Assembly (NCBI GenBank): GCA_965249205.1
Contig: CBDFLL010000006.1
Span: 1,674,001 to 1,738,000 of the forward strand
DNA: 64,000 bases
Origin: JAQBVV01 sp965249205
GTDB lineage: Bacteria; Acidobacteriota; Vicinamibacteria; Vicinamibacterales; UBA2999
Reading direction: 5' to 3'
Shown: positions 1 to 8,684 of the stretch, piece after piece
How positions within the stretch are numbered: position 1 is the first letter of the stretch
Layout of the letters: every line of letters begins with the position of its first letter
Made by a program: the position numbers and the translations under genes
The notes under the pieces: generated by a model
The model's database searches: none
The model's input: only the letters and a program-made list of their open reading frames with translations
What the model was told of the DNA's origin: nothing

Positions 1-1
1 G

Positions 2-814
2 ATGTTTTCGATCAAACAAACCGGCGTCCCTGTCGGCGCGGCACTCGCCGGGGCGCTGCTGCCGGCGGCCGCGATCGCGGTCGGCTGGCGCGCAGCCGCG
101 ATCGCGGTCGGGCTCGTCGGTGTCCTCATCGCGCTCGGGGCCGAGCCGACCCGACGCGCGCTGGACACGGACACGCAGCCGGGCCGGGCCCTTTCGGTCG
201 GTGTTGTCGTCGAGTGGCTGAGGCTGGTCGCGAGATCCCCGGCACTCGCCGAGCTAGCCACGCTCAGTTTCGCGTATGCGTCGGTACAGATCTGCGTGAT
301 GAGCTTTCTGGTCGTCTATTTGCACGACACGCTGCAATGGTCATTGGTCGAAGCAGGCCTGGGGCTGACGGCCACCACGGTTGGGGGCGTGTGCGGTCGG
401 ATCGGATGGGGGGCCGTTGCCGACCGCGTGCTCAACGCCCGCCGGGTGCTCACATGGACCGGCCTCATCGCCGGCGCCTGTGCTTTCACCCTGGCGTACG
501 CGACCCCGGAGTGGCCGATGGCCGCGGTCCTGGCGCTGGTAGCCGTGCTCGGTGGCACCGCAATCGGCTGGAACGGCGTGCTACTCGCCGAACTGGCACG
601 GCACGCACCTGAGGGCGGCGCGGGCGCGGTCACCGCCGCCGCGAGCGTGATCACGTTTGCGGGAGTGGTGGCGGGGCCCCCGCTGTTCGCCACGCTCGCC
701 GCTCTCACCGCGGGTTATCGCAGCGGGTTCGTGGTGTTGTCGCAGGTGAGTCTCGGAGCGGCAGCGGCGTTTCACTGGCACGGGCAGAGAAGGAGGATGG
801 GCATCACGGAATGA
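2..814 (+). CDS. MFS transporter, C-terminal part (cut by window edge)
   Basis: The reading frame is open to the left edge, so the true start may lie outside the window. The 270 residues are very hydrophobic, with about seven membrane segments rich in Ala, Gly, Val and Leu. A short polar loop contains GRIGWGAVADR (about residues 131-141), which matches the loop 2-3 or 8-9 signature GxxxDRxGRR of the major facilitator superfamily. The length fits the second half plus the linker of a roughly 400-residue carrier. Substrate cannot be told. The 3' end overlaps the 3' end of the convergent RidA gene by 11 bases. Confidence 0.8.
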   Translation: MFSIKQTGVPVGAALAGALLPAAAIAVGWRAAAIAVGLVGVLIALGAEPTRRALDTDTQPGRALSVGVVVEWLRLVARSPALAELATLSFAYASVQICVMSFLVVYLHDTLQWSLVEAGLGLTATTVGGVCGRIGWGAVADRVLNARRVLTWTGLIAGACAFTLAYATPEWPMAAVLALVAVLGGTAIGWNGVLLAELARHAPEGGAGAVTAAASVITFAGVVAGPPLFATLAALTAGYRSGFVVLSQVSLGAAAAFHWHGQRRRMGITE

Positions 815-1190
815 TGGCGACGAGCTCGATTTCGAGCCTCGCGCCCGCGATTAGCCCTCCGGCCTGAAACGTGGTCCGCGCGGGAGGACTGTCAATTCCG
901 AAGTACGTCTCGAACACGCCGTTCATCTCCTGCAGCTCTGCGAGGTCGGCCATCAAGATCGTGACCTTGACCGCGTTGGCGAGCGAGGTGCCCGCCTCCT
1001 CGCAGACGGCTTTGAGATTTTCGATGACCTGGCGAGTCTGCTCGGCGACGCCGCCGGCAACGAGTTCGCCCGTCGCCGGATGGAGCGGAAGTTGCCCGGA
1101 ACAGTACAGCCACTTGCCCACGGCGATCGCCTGGGAGAGCGGCACCTTGCCGGACGCAGCCCTGTCTGTACGAACAACGATCTTTTCCAT
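804..1190 (-). CDS. RidA family protein (enamine/imine deaminase-like)
   Basis: A 128-residue protein of standard RidA/YjgF size. The start at 1190 (MEKIVV) is preferred over upstream starts because GGAGGA lies 7-12 bases before it. The C-terminal signature is present: ARTTFQAGGL then GARLEIELVAI, with the conserved Arg of the substrate pocket in ARTTFQ; the GQ pair in CSGQLPLHP and the GGVAEQTRQVIENL segment are also typical. RidA proteins form trimers in the cytosol and hydrolyse reactive enamines and imines from PLP enzymes; some members act in specific catabolic routes. No neighbour suggests a particular substrate. Confidence 0.93.
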   Translation of the reverse strand: MEKIVVRTDRAASGKVPLSQAIAVGKWLYCSGQLPLHPATGELVAGGVAEQTRQVIENLKAVCEEAGTSLANAVKVTILMADLAELQEMNGVFETYFGIDSPPARTTFQAGGLIAGARLEIELVAIIP

Positions 1191-1448
1191 CGATTGAGTC
1201 CTCCTCACGATAGCTTGCACGGCGCGACGGTCACGCATCCTCCCATGAATCGCATTGCCGCCGCGTCGTATTCGCCCACGTCCTCCCACGCCGGATCGCG
1301 GCCAGGACCGGAACTAGACAACTCCTCACAATCCCGTCCGCGCCGACGATACAATCTACGCAAGGTGGCCCGGATACCCGGCACGGGTCTCGGGCGGTAG
1401 GTGTACGGCGGTGTCTACCCGATGGCCTGCCAGGGAGATTGGCTCGAC

Positions 1449-2474
1449 ATGCGTATCACAACTCACGTGATAGTTCTTACTGGACTAATCGTCATGGCCT
1501 CACCGGTATCGGGGCACCACAGTGATGCCGGCGTCGACACCGAGTCGGTCGTGGGCTTCGCAGGCACGGTTCAAGAGTTTGCCTGGCGCAATCCCCATGT
1601 CTACGTCGTTGTAGAAACCCAGCAGAGCGGCACGCCGGTGGAGTGGAAACTGCAGATGGGCTCACTCAACGGTCTGTCACGACGCGGGTGGACACGCAAC
1701 ACGCTGACACCCGGCGACCAGGTGACGGTTCGGCTGAATCCGGCCGTGGGTGGGCGAGCGTACGGCATCTTACGGTCCGTCGAGAAAGAAGGTGGCCTCT
1801 CGCTGAATCCGGCGGCCCCGGCCCCGGACGTGACACCGCCCACAGCGACCCTGGCGGGCAGGTGGCTCACCGATCGCCAGTCCGTTCTCGACTATCCCGC
1901 CGGAAGCTTCGACACGTTTTTCCGTGAGCAACTCTCACTGACCGAGAAGGGCCGCGCCGCTGAGGCCGCCTTCGATGCGCTCTCGGATGAGAACCCGGAA
2001 GCGACGTGTGTCGGAAGACCGACGCCCTCGGCGCTCGTGTCTACAGGTCTGTATCTCATGGAGATCGACCTCTCGCAGCAGGAGACAGTCATCGTGTTCC
2101 GAAGCGAGTGGTTCAACGAGGTGCGAACGATCTATATGGATGGCCGCGGACACCCCGATCCCGGTGAGCGTTTCGCCACGGGGCACTCAATCGGTCGATG
2201 GGAGGGAGACACGTTGGTCGTTGACACAGCAAACTTTACAGATCATCGCTCGCCCTACCAGATCGGCGTGCCCTCTGGCGGGCAAAAGCATGTCGTGGAG
2301 CGATACCGCCTCACCGAGGACGGCACCCACATCGACCTCGAGTTCGTTCTGGAAGACCCGGAATACCTGGCGGAATCGATGTCTCATCGCAGGCAGTTGA
2401 TCCATTCGCCACACATCGAGATACTTCTTGCGGAGTGCGATCCGGAAACAACGAGTCGCTTCCTCGCCAATTAG
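1449..2474 (+). CDS. Secreted DUF6152-like protein with an extra C-terminal domain
   Basis: The start at 1449 (MRITTHV) is chosen over the upstream one because a signal peptide follows directly (hydrophobic VIVLTGLIVMA, then a cut near SGHHSD). Residues about 20-110 resemble DUF6152: HHS near the mature N-terminus, then a beta-rich stretch with FAGTVQEFAWRNPHVYV, GLSRRGW and a GDQVTVRLNP motif. The rest, with WEGDTLVVDTANF and YRLTEDGTHIDLEF, matches a domain commonly seen in secreted Acidobacteria and Proteobacteria proteins of unknown function. It probably acts in the periplasm. The downstream DUF6351 gene starts 39 bases later in the same direction, so the two may be co-transcribed. Confidence 0.75.
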   Translation: MRITTHVIVLTGLIVMASPVSGHHSDAGVDTESVVGFAGTVQEFAWRNPHVYVVVETQQSGTPVEWKLQMGSLNGLSRRGWTRNTLTPGDQVTVRLNPAVGGRAYGILRSVEKEGGLSLNPAAPAPDVTPPTATLAGRWLTDRQSVLDYPAGSFDTFFREQLSLTEKGRAAEAAFDALSDENPEATCVGRPTPSALVSTGLYLMEIDLSQQETVIVFRSEWFNEVRTIYMDGRGHPDPGERFATGHSIGRWEGDTLVVDTANFTDHRSPYQIGVPSGGQKHVVERYRLTEDGTHIDLEFVLEDPEYLAESMSHRRQLIHSPHIEILLAECDPETTSRFLAN

Positions 2475-2513
2475 GGTTCGAGCGCCCGCGTCGTTGAAAG
2501 TGAGGATTTCATA

Positions 2514-4691
2514 ATGAGAAAAGCCATGCGGCTGGCGGTCGCGTCAGCGGTCGTCGCTGGTTCGCTCACGGGGGGCCCGGCCTGGGGCCAGAGCGTGACC
2601 GTCGACGTCCTGTCGTCGTTTCCGGAATTGGTGACGGGTGGCGACGCCCTGGTCCAGATCGCCGGAGTGAGCACCGCACCCACCGTGACGGTCGACGGCA
2701 GAGATGTCTCAGCCTCCTTTGTTGCCGACGGAAGTGGACGCTGGACCGGTGTGGTCGACGGGCTTGTTGACGGGGCCAACGCCCTGACCGCGTCGGCGGG
2801 CAATGATCGAGCAACGCTGACCTTGACCAACCACCCGACCAACGGCACCTTGCTCGCGGGCCCTCAGCAGTCGCCGTTTATTTGCGAAAACGAAACGCAT
2901 GGACTGGCACCAGCAACTGATGAGTCCTGCGCGGCTCCGACGATGACCGGCTACAACTATCGAAGCACCGACGGGACCTGGCAGTCCTTCGAGCCCAGTG
3001 GGCCGCGGCCAACTGACATCGACACCACGACCATCGACGGCAAGACTGTTCCGCTCATCACCTGGTACGAGAAGGGCATCATCAACCGGGCGGCGTACGT
3101 CATCAGCCTCCTGCACGACCCGGCTGCAGAAGCGCTGCCGACCCCGACCAGCAACAACACCGGCTGGAACGGAAAGTTGATCATGTCTCACCGTGGTGGC
3201 GCCAGCGCAGGTTGGCACCAGGGCCGCACGATCGGTACGCTCGATCCTGAGCGAGGGTATGTCGGCGGTGAGAACAACAACCTCCACGAGTCGCTGATCC
3301 GGGCTGGCTTCGCCATGGCCGGTGGCTCGCTGATGGTCACCGGGACAACCACGAATCACGTCGTCCAGGCCGAGACCGCAGCCAAGATCAAGGAGCGGTT
3401 CATCGAGCTCTTCGGTCGGCCGACATTCTCGATCAGCATGGGCACCTCTGGCGGCTCGATGTCGCAGCATCTGATCGCCCAGAGCTATCCCGGGCTCTAC
3501 GATGCCATCATGCCGTGGCGAAGCTTTTCCGACTTCATGACCTTTCAGACCACGGCGAATGACTGCAATCTTCTTGTGAAGTACTTCGACGAAGCGCGCG
3601 GACCCTGGACGGACCTGCAGAAGCGGGAGGTCTCCGGGAAGCTGACCTACGCGTACTGCACAGGGCCCGCCGCGGGTTTCCCGAATCTCGTGCCGGAAGA
3701 GTGCGACAGATCAGTCCTCGATGCCAAGACGTCGGACCCGCGGAAATGGGGGGACGTCCGGTGCACGTATCAGGACAATCTGGTCAACATCTACGGCGTC
3801 GATCCACAGACCGGCCATGCCCGCAGTCCATGGGACAACGCGGGCATTCAGTACGGCCTCCGGGCGTTCATCGACGGCGTCATCTCCTTCGATCAGTTTG
3901 CCGACCTGAACGCTCGCATCGGGGGCCATGACGTCGACGGTGTCATCGTGCCCGGACAACGCGCGCAGGCCAACCCGGACGCCGTGCGAATCGCGTACGA
4001 GACAGGCCGTTTCAATACCGGCGGGGGTGGCCTGAGCAACATTCCGATTCTCGACATCCGTGGATACACCGACGGTATCTGCACGGTCGGCCCCTGTCCG
4101 CCGCGCGACCCGGCGGACCCCGACGTGCATGACGGGTACCACACGTTGGTCGCGCGTGCCCGTCTGCAGAAGGCCAACGGTACCGCCGACAACCATGTCC
4201 GAATCGTGGCCCATGAAGTCGGGCACCGCGGACCCGATTCGATCCTGGGGATCGTGTCGCAGATCGCGGTCGCCCAGGTTGACCGATGGCTGACTGACGT
4301 TGTGTCCGACACGTCGGATACGCCGCGAGCCCAGAAGGTTGCCTCTCACCGACCCGCAGACCTGATCGATGCCTGCTACACCGCGCCTGACGCCAAGGTC
4401 ACCAAGATGGACCGGTGCGCCGAACTCTTCCCGTTCGGCACCGACGCCCGCATCGTCGCCGGGGCACCATTGGCCAGTGACACCCTGAAGTGCGCGCTGA
4501 AGCCCGTCGATCCGAACGACTTTTCGGTGAGGCTGTCGACAGAGCAGCTCGGTGCGCTGCGGCAAGTTTTTCCGGAAGGTGTCTGCGACTATTCCAAGCC
4601 TGGGATTGGCCAGGTGCCACTGGCCGGCACGTGGGCCGTCTACGCCGGTGACGCCGAGGTCAGATACCTGAGGCCCGCCGGGGGATTCTAA
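2514..4691 (+). CDS. DUF6351 family secreted protein, possible alpha/beta hydrolase
   Basis: A 725-residue protein with a signal peptide (MRKAMRLAVASAVVAG, cut near AWGQ). The body, including SPFICENETHGL, YNYRSTDGTW and a long region with many Cys pairs, is what I know as DUF6351. A nucleophile-elbow-like motif GTSGGS is visible with Ser312, and an AHEVGHRGPDS stretch near residue 565 could offer a His. This suggests, without proof, an extracellular esterase or tannase-like hydrolase. Cysteines (for example CTVGPCPP, about residue 523) suggest disulfides in the periplasm. It lies 39 bases after the DUF6152-like gene and may share its transcript. Confidence 0.8.
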   Translation: MRKAMRLAVASAVVAGSLTGGPAWGQSVTVDVLSSFPELVTGGDALVQIAGVSTAPTVTVDGRDVSASFVADGSGRWTGVVDGLVDGANALTASAGNDRATLTLTNHPTNGTLLAGPQQSPFICENETHGLAPATDESCAAPTMTGYNYRSTDGTWQSFEPSGPRPTDIDTTTIDGKTVPLITWYEKGIINRAAYVISLLHDPAAEALPTPTSNNTGWNGKLIMSHRGGASAGWHQGRTIGTLDPERGYVGGENNNLHESLIRAGFAMAGGSLMVTGTTTNHVVQAETAAKIKERFIELFGRPTFSISMGTSGGSMSQHLIAQSYPGLYDAIMPWRSFSDFMTFQTTANDCNLLVKYFDEARGPWTDLQKREVSGKLTYAYCTGPAAGFPNLVPEECDRSVLDAKTSDPRKWGDVRCTYQDNLVNIYGVDPQTGHARSPWDNAGIQYGLRAFIDGVISFDQFADLNARIGGHDVDGVIVPGQRAQANPDAVRIAYETGRFNTGGGGLSNIPILDIRGYTDGICTVGPCPPRDPADPDVHDGYHTLVARARLQKANGTADNHVRIVAHEVGHRGPDSILGIVSQIAVAQVDRWLTDVVSDTSDTPRAQKVASHRPADLIDACYTAPDAKVTKMDRCAELFPFGTDARIVAGAPLASDTLKCALKPVDPNDFSVRLSTEQLGALRQVFPEGVCDYSKPGIGQVPLAGTWAVYAGDAEVRYLRPAGGF

Positions 4692-4788
4692 GACGTTGAT
4701 CTGGTGGCCGATGAACTGTCGGCCAGCGCCAGCGCCCCGTTGATCGCTCGCCGCCGGCTCGGACGGGTGGGGTACCATCCCGGGTGAA

Positions 4789-5430
4789 ATGCACCGAGAA
4801 CCTCTCGCTCCAGACGTCGGTCCGTACCTGGATGCACTCGTGCCTCCGAGACACCCGGAACTGCAAGCCATGGAAACCGAGGCGGCACGGACTCGGTTCC
4901 CCATCATCGGACCGGCCGCTGGTCAGTATTGCTACCTGATGACCCGCCTCCTTGGCGCGAAGAGCGTCTTCGAACTCGGGTCAGGCTTTGGGTACTCAAC
5001 GGCGTGGTTCGCCCGTGCGGTGCAGGAGAACGGAGGCGGTGTCGTCCACCACGTCGTCAACGATGCCGATCTGTCCGCGCGCGCGAGGCAGCATCTGACA
5101 CGACTTGGGCTGGGTGACCTGGTGGAGTTTCATGTCGGAGAGGCCGTGGCGGCGCTGGGCGATGCCCCGGGGCCGTTCGATCTCATCTTTAACGACATCG
5201 ACAAAGCCGACTATCCGGCGTCGCTTCCAGTGATCACGCCAAAGCTGCGGCGCGGCGGTCTGTTACTCGTCGACAACTTGCTGTGGCACGGGCGCGTGTT
5301 CGACTCCGCGGATCAGGCTGCCGACACCACGGGGGTGCGCGAACTGACTCGACTGATCGCCACCGACGCAGGATGGATCGCGAGTATCGTGCCCATCCGA
5401 GACGGCATCCTGGTGGCGCAGCGCGTCTAA
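4789..5430 (+). CDS. Class I SAM-dependent O-methyltransferase
   Basis: 213 residues, the normal size of the caffeoyl-CoA/catechol O-methyltransferase type. Motif I for SAM binding is ELGSGFGYST at residues 62-71. The segment FDLIFNDIDKADYP (about 131-143) matches the metal-binding FIDADKxxY motif, with Asn in place of the usual first acidic/aliphatic pair, and RRGGLLLVDNLLWHGRV carries the conserved DN that also binds the metal. The family transfers methyl groups from SAM to phenolic hydroxyls in the cytosol. The acceptor is unknown. No operon partner is evident; the next gene is convergent. Confidence 0.9.
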   Translation: MHREPLAPDVGPYLDALVPPRHPELQAMETEAARTRFPIIGPAAGQYCYLMTRLLGAKSVFELGSGFGYSTAWFARAVQENGGGVVHHVVNDADLSARARQHLTRLGLGDLVEFHVGEAVAALGDAPGPFDLIFNDIDKADYPASLPVITPKLRRGGLLLVDNLLWHGRVFDSADQAADTTGVRELTRLIATDAGWIASIVPIRDGILVAQRV

Positions 5431-5486
5431 CGCTCATCCACGAGAGAGAATGGAATTGCTTTGATGCCACACCGCGCCCGTGGAGC

Positions 5487-6155
5487 TCAAGCGCTGACCG
5501 CTCGGCCCGCGTCGCTCCCTCGCGTCATCAGCGCGTCAGCCGCGCCTCGGACCAATTCACGCGCGTTGGGTAACACCCGCTCCATGCCATCCGGCAACCG
5601 GGCCAGCCGTACCCGGCGGGAGATCTGCGTCAGGCGGTGCAGCAGCTTCCGATCATCCAGATAGTCAAAAAGAAACCGCTCCTGGCGAAAGCGCTCCGCG
5701 AACAGGGCCAGCCGCTCTGCAGACGGCTCTGTCCAGCCGCCGGCAACCCGGCCGATCACACCCGGGTCTACCTGCGCGAGTGACTCGTAGTAACGCGGCA
5801 GCAACTCCGGATCGCCTTCGATGAGCGCAGCATCCAAAAGCAGTTCCAAGAGCACGTGCCCGAAAAAGAACGCACGCATGTGGCGGTTCTCCGGCTCCAG
5901 CGCGGCGATGCGCGTCGTGAGTTCGTCGGACAACTCCTGAAACGCCGACGTCTTGTGAAACCACCGGTCGTCGTCGAAATGACGCTGGATGCCCGACGCG
6001 AGCGCAGCCCAGCGCTGGTCCGTCGCGTCGGCGCGCAACCGGGCTGTTTGGAGGCGGCTCCGGCGGTCGCTCACGCGGAGCCAATCGGGAACCGCGGTGC
6101 CGGCCAACCGGTAGGGATCCCCGATCGACCCCATGGCGTGCGCAACGTAGTTCAT
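5487..6155 (-). CDS. Hypothetical helical protein, weakly like ACP phosphodiesterase
   Basis: Reading 222 residues from MNYVAHAMGS at 6155; longer starts upstream would translate a low-complexity repeat region and are rejected. The N-terminus MNYVAHA, the RHFDDDRWFHKT stretch (about residue 59) and FFGHVLLELLLDAALI (about 105) resemble, in order and spacing, the MNxLAH, HRxID and GHxLxDxxLxxx motifs of acyl-carrier-protein phosphodiesterase (AcpH), but the identity is low and the metal ligands are not certain. A cytosolic metal-dependent hydrolase is possible. It may instead be an uncharacterised all-helical family. Its upstream region holds dispersed repeats. Confidence 0.6.
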   Translation of the reverse strand: MNYVAHAMGSIGDPYRLAGTAVPDWLRVSDRRSRLQTARLRADATDQRWAALASGIQRHFDDDRWFHKTSAFQELSDELTTRIAALEPENRHMRAFFFGHVLLELLLDAALIEGDPELLPRYYESLAQVDPGVIGRVAGGWTEPSAERLALFAERFRQERFLFDYLDDRKLLHRLTQISRRVRLARLPDGMERVLPNARELVRGAADALMTRGSDAGRAVSA

Positions 6156-6210
6156 CGCGGCGCAAGTGTAGCCCGTCGACCCGAGAGGTAATTGCCCGAC
6201 AGATGAGGAG

Positions 6211-6454
6211 CTCGCAGCCCGTGGTGGAAGTCTGGCGGCATTCGACGAACGATGCCTCCTCGGGGCCACCGTTGCTCCTCTCTCACATACAGGCGGTATT
6301 CTCGGTCGTCCCGCCTTGTCCGCGAGCGCGGATTTGATGAGCGCGTCGCTCCCGAGTCGCCGCATTCGGTATCCGCGTTCGTAGATCCACCGAACACGCA
6401 GCGATCAGTTGCCCGCTACCCGCAGGCGTACCACGACCAAGTGAAATCCGCGCG
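6211..6454. repeat. Dispersed repeat block: 110-bp unit plus palindromic element
   Basis: Positions 6211-6322 align with 39113-39222 almost throughout; the best-kept core (6271-6322, GTTGCTCCTC through the GGCGGTATT segment) also occurs at 27461-27510, and in inverted orientation at 35306-35356 and 35661-35706. It is followed by a palindromic element with ends GCGCGGATTTGA (6326-6337) and TGAAATCCGCGC (6442-6453). No convincing coding frame exists here. The block fills the gap upstream of the gene that ends at 5487. Confidence 0.75.
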
Positions 6455-6469
6455 AGGTGCCTCACTCGT

Positions 6470-6532
6470 CTAGCGCGGATTTCAGCAGTACCTTGCAAGG
6501 GGGCATGGCCCCGCTCGTGAAATCCGCGTTAG
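6470..6532. repeat. Short palindromic MITE-like element with CTAG/TTAG flanks
   Basis: CGCGGATTTCA at 6474-6484 is answered by TGAAATCCGCG at 6518-6528, and the element is flanked by CTAG on the left and TTAG on the right. The same ends and flanks occur at 39241-39362 around a longer interior, so this is a variable non-autonomous element and not a simple terminator. Confidence 0.7.
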
Positions 6533-6784
6533 GTGCCACGCTGGGCTTCAGTATTTTCCTTGCGCGGCAACCGAAGGTCCTCTTAGAATCGCGGTTTCCT
6601 CTCAACGCCCTCTTATTCCTCCGTTCGCGGGAACAAAGGTCCGCCTTCGCCGCGGGGCGTTTTCAAACACACAACGCGCAAGACTGTGTCGGTGCTTCTG
6701 GCTGTCGCAATGCGAGGCCATACCGGGACGGAAATATCGGTAGTTTGTCCACGTCTGCAGGTTGTCCTGTAAGGGAGTAGAACA

Positions 6785-7216
6785 TTGCGAAAGAATCTTC
6801 GTTCAGATCGCGTCAGGTGTGTCTTGACGCACGGCGGGCGGAAAGTCGTCGCCTTGTCGCTGGGCCTCTGTGTCTCATTGGTTATCCCGTACGCGCTGCC
6901 AAGCGTCGCTCTCGGACAGGGAAATGGCGACGGCAACAACGGCGGCGGCACGAATAGTCCGAATCAGCTTGTTATTACCACGGCGACGATTGACGCTGGG
7001 GTAATAGCCATCACGTGCCAGAACCTGGGCAACACCGCTCCGGATGCGTTCCTCGGACTGCCCGGTGGAAGCATCGCCGATCTGACGTCGGAAGTCCTTG
7101 TTTCACCGACCGAACTGACCGCATCGCTTCCCGCCGGTATCTTGCCTGGGAACTACCTCTTGGTCGTCCGCTCGGGTAACGGCTCGACGCGGGTCGATTC
7201 AATGGACATCACGCTA
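6785..7216 (+). pseudogene. Secreted IPT/TIG-like protein, 3' part lost to IS630
   Basis: Starts at TTG 6785 with AAGGGAG 10-16 bases upstream. A signal peptide follows a basic N-terminus (VVALSLGLCVSLVIPYALPSVALG). A Gly/Asn linker leads to a single IPT/TIG-like beta-sandwich: LVITTATIDAGVIAITCQNLG, PDAFLGLPGG, LPAGILPGNYLLVV. Proteins of this type usually continue into collagen-like GxY repeats or tail-fibre domains. Here the frame is broken by the IS630 element after SMDITL, and what follows the element is a kinase tail, so the original 3' end is missing. The last 14 residues of the open frame are IS-derived. Confidence 0.75.
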
Positions 7217-7528
7217 GTACCCCGTCTCAGTGATTTTGATCGGTTGGAGGGGGGGTAGCTCATCTGCCGCCAGTAACAGCCTGATCGTCCGGGGCTGCCG
7301 TGGGACGCGGCTGATAAGCCCGCGCCGCTCCAGCGCGACGATCATGCCGTGGACCGTGGGGGGAGTGACCTGAAAGAACCGTTGGAAGTCGACTTCGGCC
7401 GGCGGCTCCCGGTGGAGTAACGCGTAGGTGTGGATGAAGGCCAGATACTGGCCTTGCTTCGCCGTGAAGTGTGGGGCCGGACGACTGGACACGGGATCGG
7501 CAGTGTGATCCAAGATATCCATGAACAT
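7214..7528 (-). CDS. Small winged-helix protein carried by IS630, copy 1
   Basis: 104 residues (or 102 from the second start, MDILDH). Residues about 24-85 form a LexA/MarR-like winged helix: FTAKQGQYLAFIHTYALL, PPAEVDFQRFFQVTPPTVHGMIVALERRGLISRVP, then a strand RTIRLLL. It has no protease or ligand domain. It is divergent from the transposase, and the two start codons lie within 8 bases, so a protein binding there could control both genes. The stop codon TAG is not encoded by the element: its last two bases are the target TA and flanking base, so the CTAG target supplies it. Regulation of transposition is an inference. Similar small proteins are known but of unproven function. Confidence 0.8.
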   Translation of the reverse strand: MFMDILDHTADPVSSRPAPHFTAKQGQYLAFIHTYALLHREPPAEVDFQRFFQVTPPTVHGMIVALERRGLISRVPRQPRTIRLLLAADELPPLQPIKITETGY

Positions 7529-8682
7529 ACGCTATCGCGTGACGCTGACGCTCGAAGAAGGGCACCACCTGCAGGCGCTGACCCGCGGCGGCACCCGGGC
7601 CGCGCGCCAGATCAAACGGGCACAGATTCTCCTCGCCGCCGACGCCCAGGTCCCCGACGAACGGATTGCGGCAGACATCGGGGTCGGCACCTCGACGGTG
7701 TATCGGACCAAGCAGCATTTCGTCGAAGACGGCTTGACGCGCGCGCTCATCGAAACGGCCCGGCCCGGTGCACCGCGGAAGCTCAGCGCCGGCGATGAAG
7801 CCCGCCTGGTCGCGGTGGCCTGCTCCGCGCCCCCGGCCGGCCGGGCGCACTGGACGCTGGAGTTGCTGGCCGGCGCATTGGTCCGCCTCACCACGCACGA
7901 GACCCTGTCGAGCGCCACGGTGGGACGCCGGCTGGCCGACATGAAACTGAAGCCGTGGCGGGAGAAGAGGTGGTGCATTCCGACGGTCAACGCCGAGTAC
8001 GTGGCGCGCATGGAAGACGTCCTCGCACTCTACGCCGAGGCGCCGACCCCCCGGCGACCGGTGGTCTGCTTCGATGAAACGCCCCGACAACTAATCGGGG
8101 ACGCGCGTGTCCCCATCCGGGCCGAGCCGGGGAAGCCCAGACGGGTCGACTATGAGTACGTGCGCAACGGCACCGCGAACGTGTTCCTGTTTGTGGACGT
8201 GCACCGCCCCTGGCGCCACGCCAAGGTCACTGACCACCGGACGTGCGTCGACTTTGCCGAGTGCATGCGCGATCTCGTGGACGAGCATTACCCGGAGGCC
8301 GAGCGAATCCAGGTGGTGCTGGACAACTTGTCGACCCATTCCGCGGCCGCGCTTTATCAGACCTTCGCACCCGCTGAGGCCCGACGGATCCTTACGCGGC
8401 TCGACTTCCACTACACGCCGAAACACGCCAGCTGGCTCAACATGGTCGAGATCGAGATCGGGGTGATGGTCCAGCAATGCCTCGATCGGCGTATCCCGGA
8501 CAAGGCCACGCTTGTCACCGAGGTCGCTGCCTGGGAGCAGCGGCGCAATGCCGAGCAGGCGGGCATCAACTGGTTGTTCACCGTCGACCGGGCCCGCACG
8601 AAGATGGGCCGCGTGTATCCGCAGCCCGCCAGGCGCGCGAAGGCCGCCGCGTGAACCGGTCAGAACCACTGCGACGAGGTAC
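7217..8682 (+). mobile_element. IS630-type element, copy 1
   Basis: 1466 bases bounded by imperfect inverted ends (left GTACCCCGTCTCAGTG, right end reverse-complement GTACCTCGTCGCAGTG) and by TA on both sides (7215-7216, 8683-8684). The outer bases give a CTAG target. It holds two divergent genes whose start codons overlap. A copy with no difference that I could see lies at 25359-26824. The left flank is a TIG protein and the right flank the middle of a kinase gene, so the flanks do not derive from one gene. Confidence 0.93.
7521..8654 (+). CDS. IS630 family transposase, copy 1
   Basis: 377 residues. An N-terminal helix-turn-helix region (DERIAADIGVGTSTVYRTKQHF, about residues 50-72) is followed by a second HTH-like linker and the DDE catalytic domain: Asp185 in CFDETP, Asp268 in VLDNLSTH and Glu310 in WLNMVEIE. 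Spacing is that of IS630/Tc1-mariner enzymes, which cut at the element ends and duplicate TA. It is intact and most likely active. Translation starts within the start region of the divergent winged-helix gene. Confidence 0.96.
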   Translation: MNIRYRVTLTLEEGHHLQALTRGGTRAARQIKRAQILLAADAQVPDERIAADIGVGTSTVYRTKQHFVEDGLTRALIETARPGAPRKLSAGDEARLVAVACSAPPAGRAHWTLELLAGALVRLTTHETLSSATVGRRLADMKLKPWREKRWCIPTVNAEYVARMEDVLALYAEAPTPRRPVVCFDETPRQLIGDARVPIRAEPGKPRRVDYEYVRNGTANVFLFVDVHRPWRHAKVTDHRTCVDFAECMRDLVDEHYPEAERIQVVLDNLSTHSAAALYQTFAPAEARRILTRLDFHYTPKHASWLNMVEIEIGVMVQQCLDRRIPDKATLVTEVAAWEQRRNAEQAGINWLFTVDRARTKMGRVYPQPARRAKAAA

Positions 8683-8684
8683 TA

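Noticed and set aside
5426..5570. Second attC-like pair (GTCTAAC and GTTGGGT)
   Set aside because: The two boxes do not pair with each other and no inner boxes were seen.
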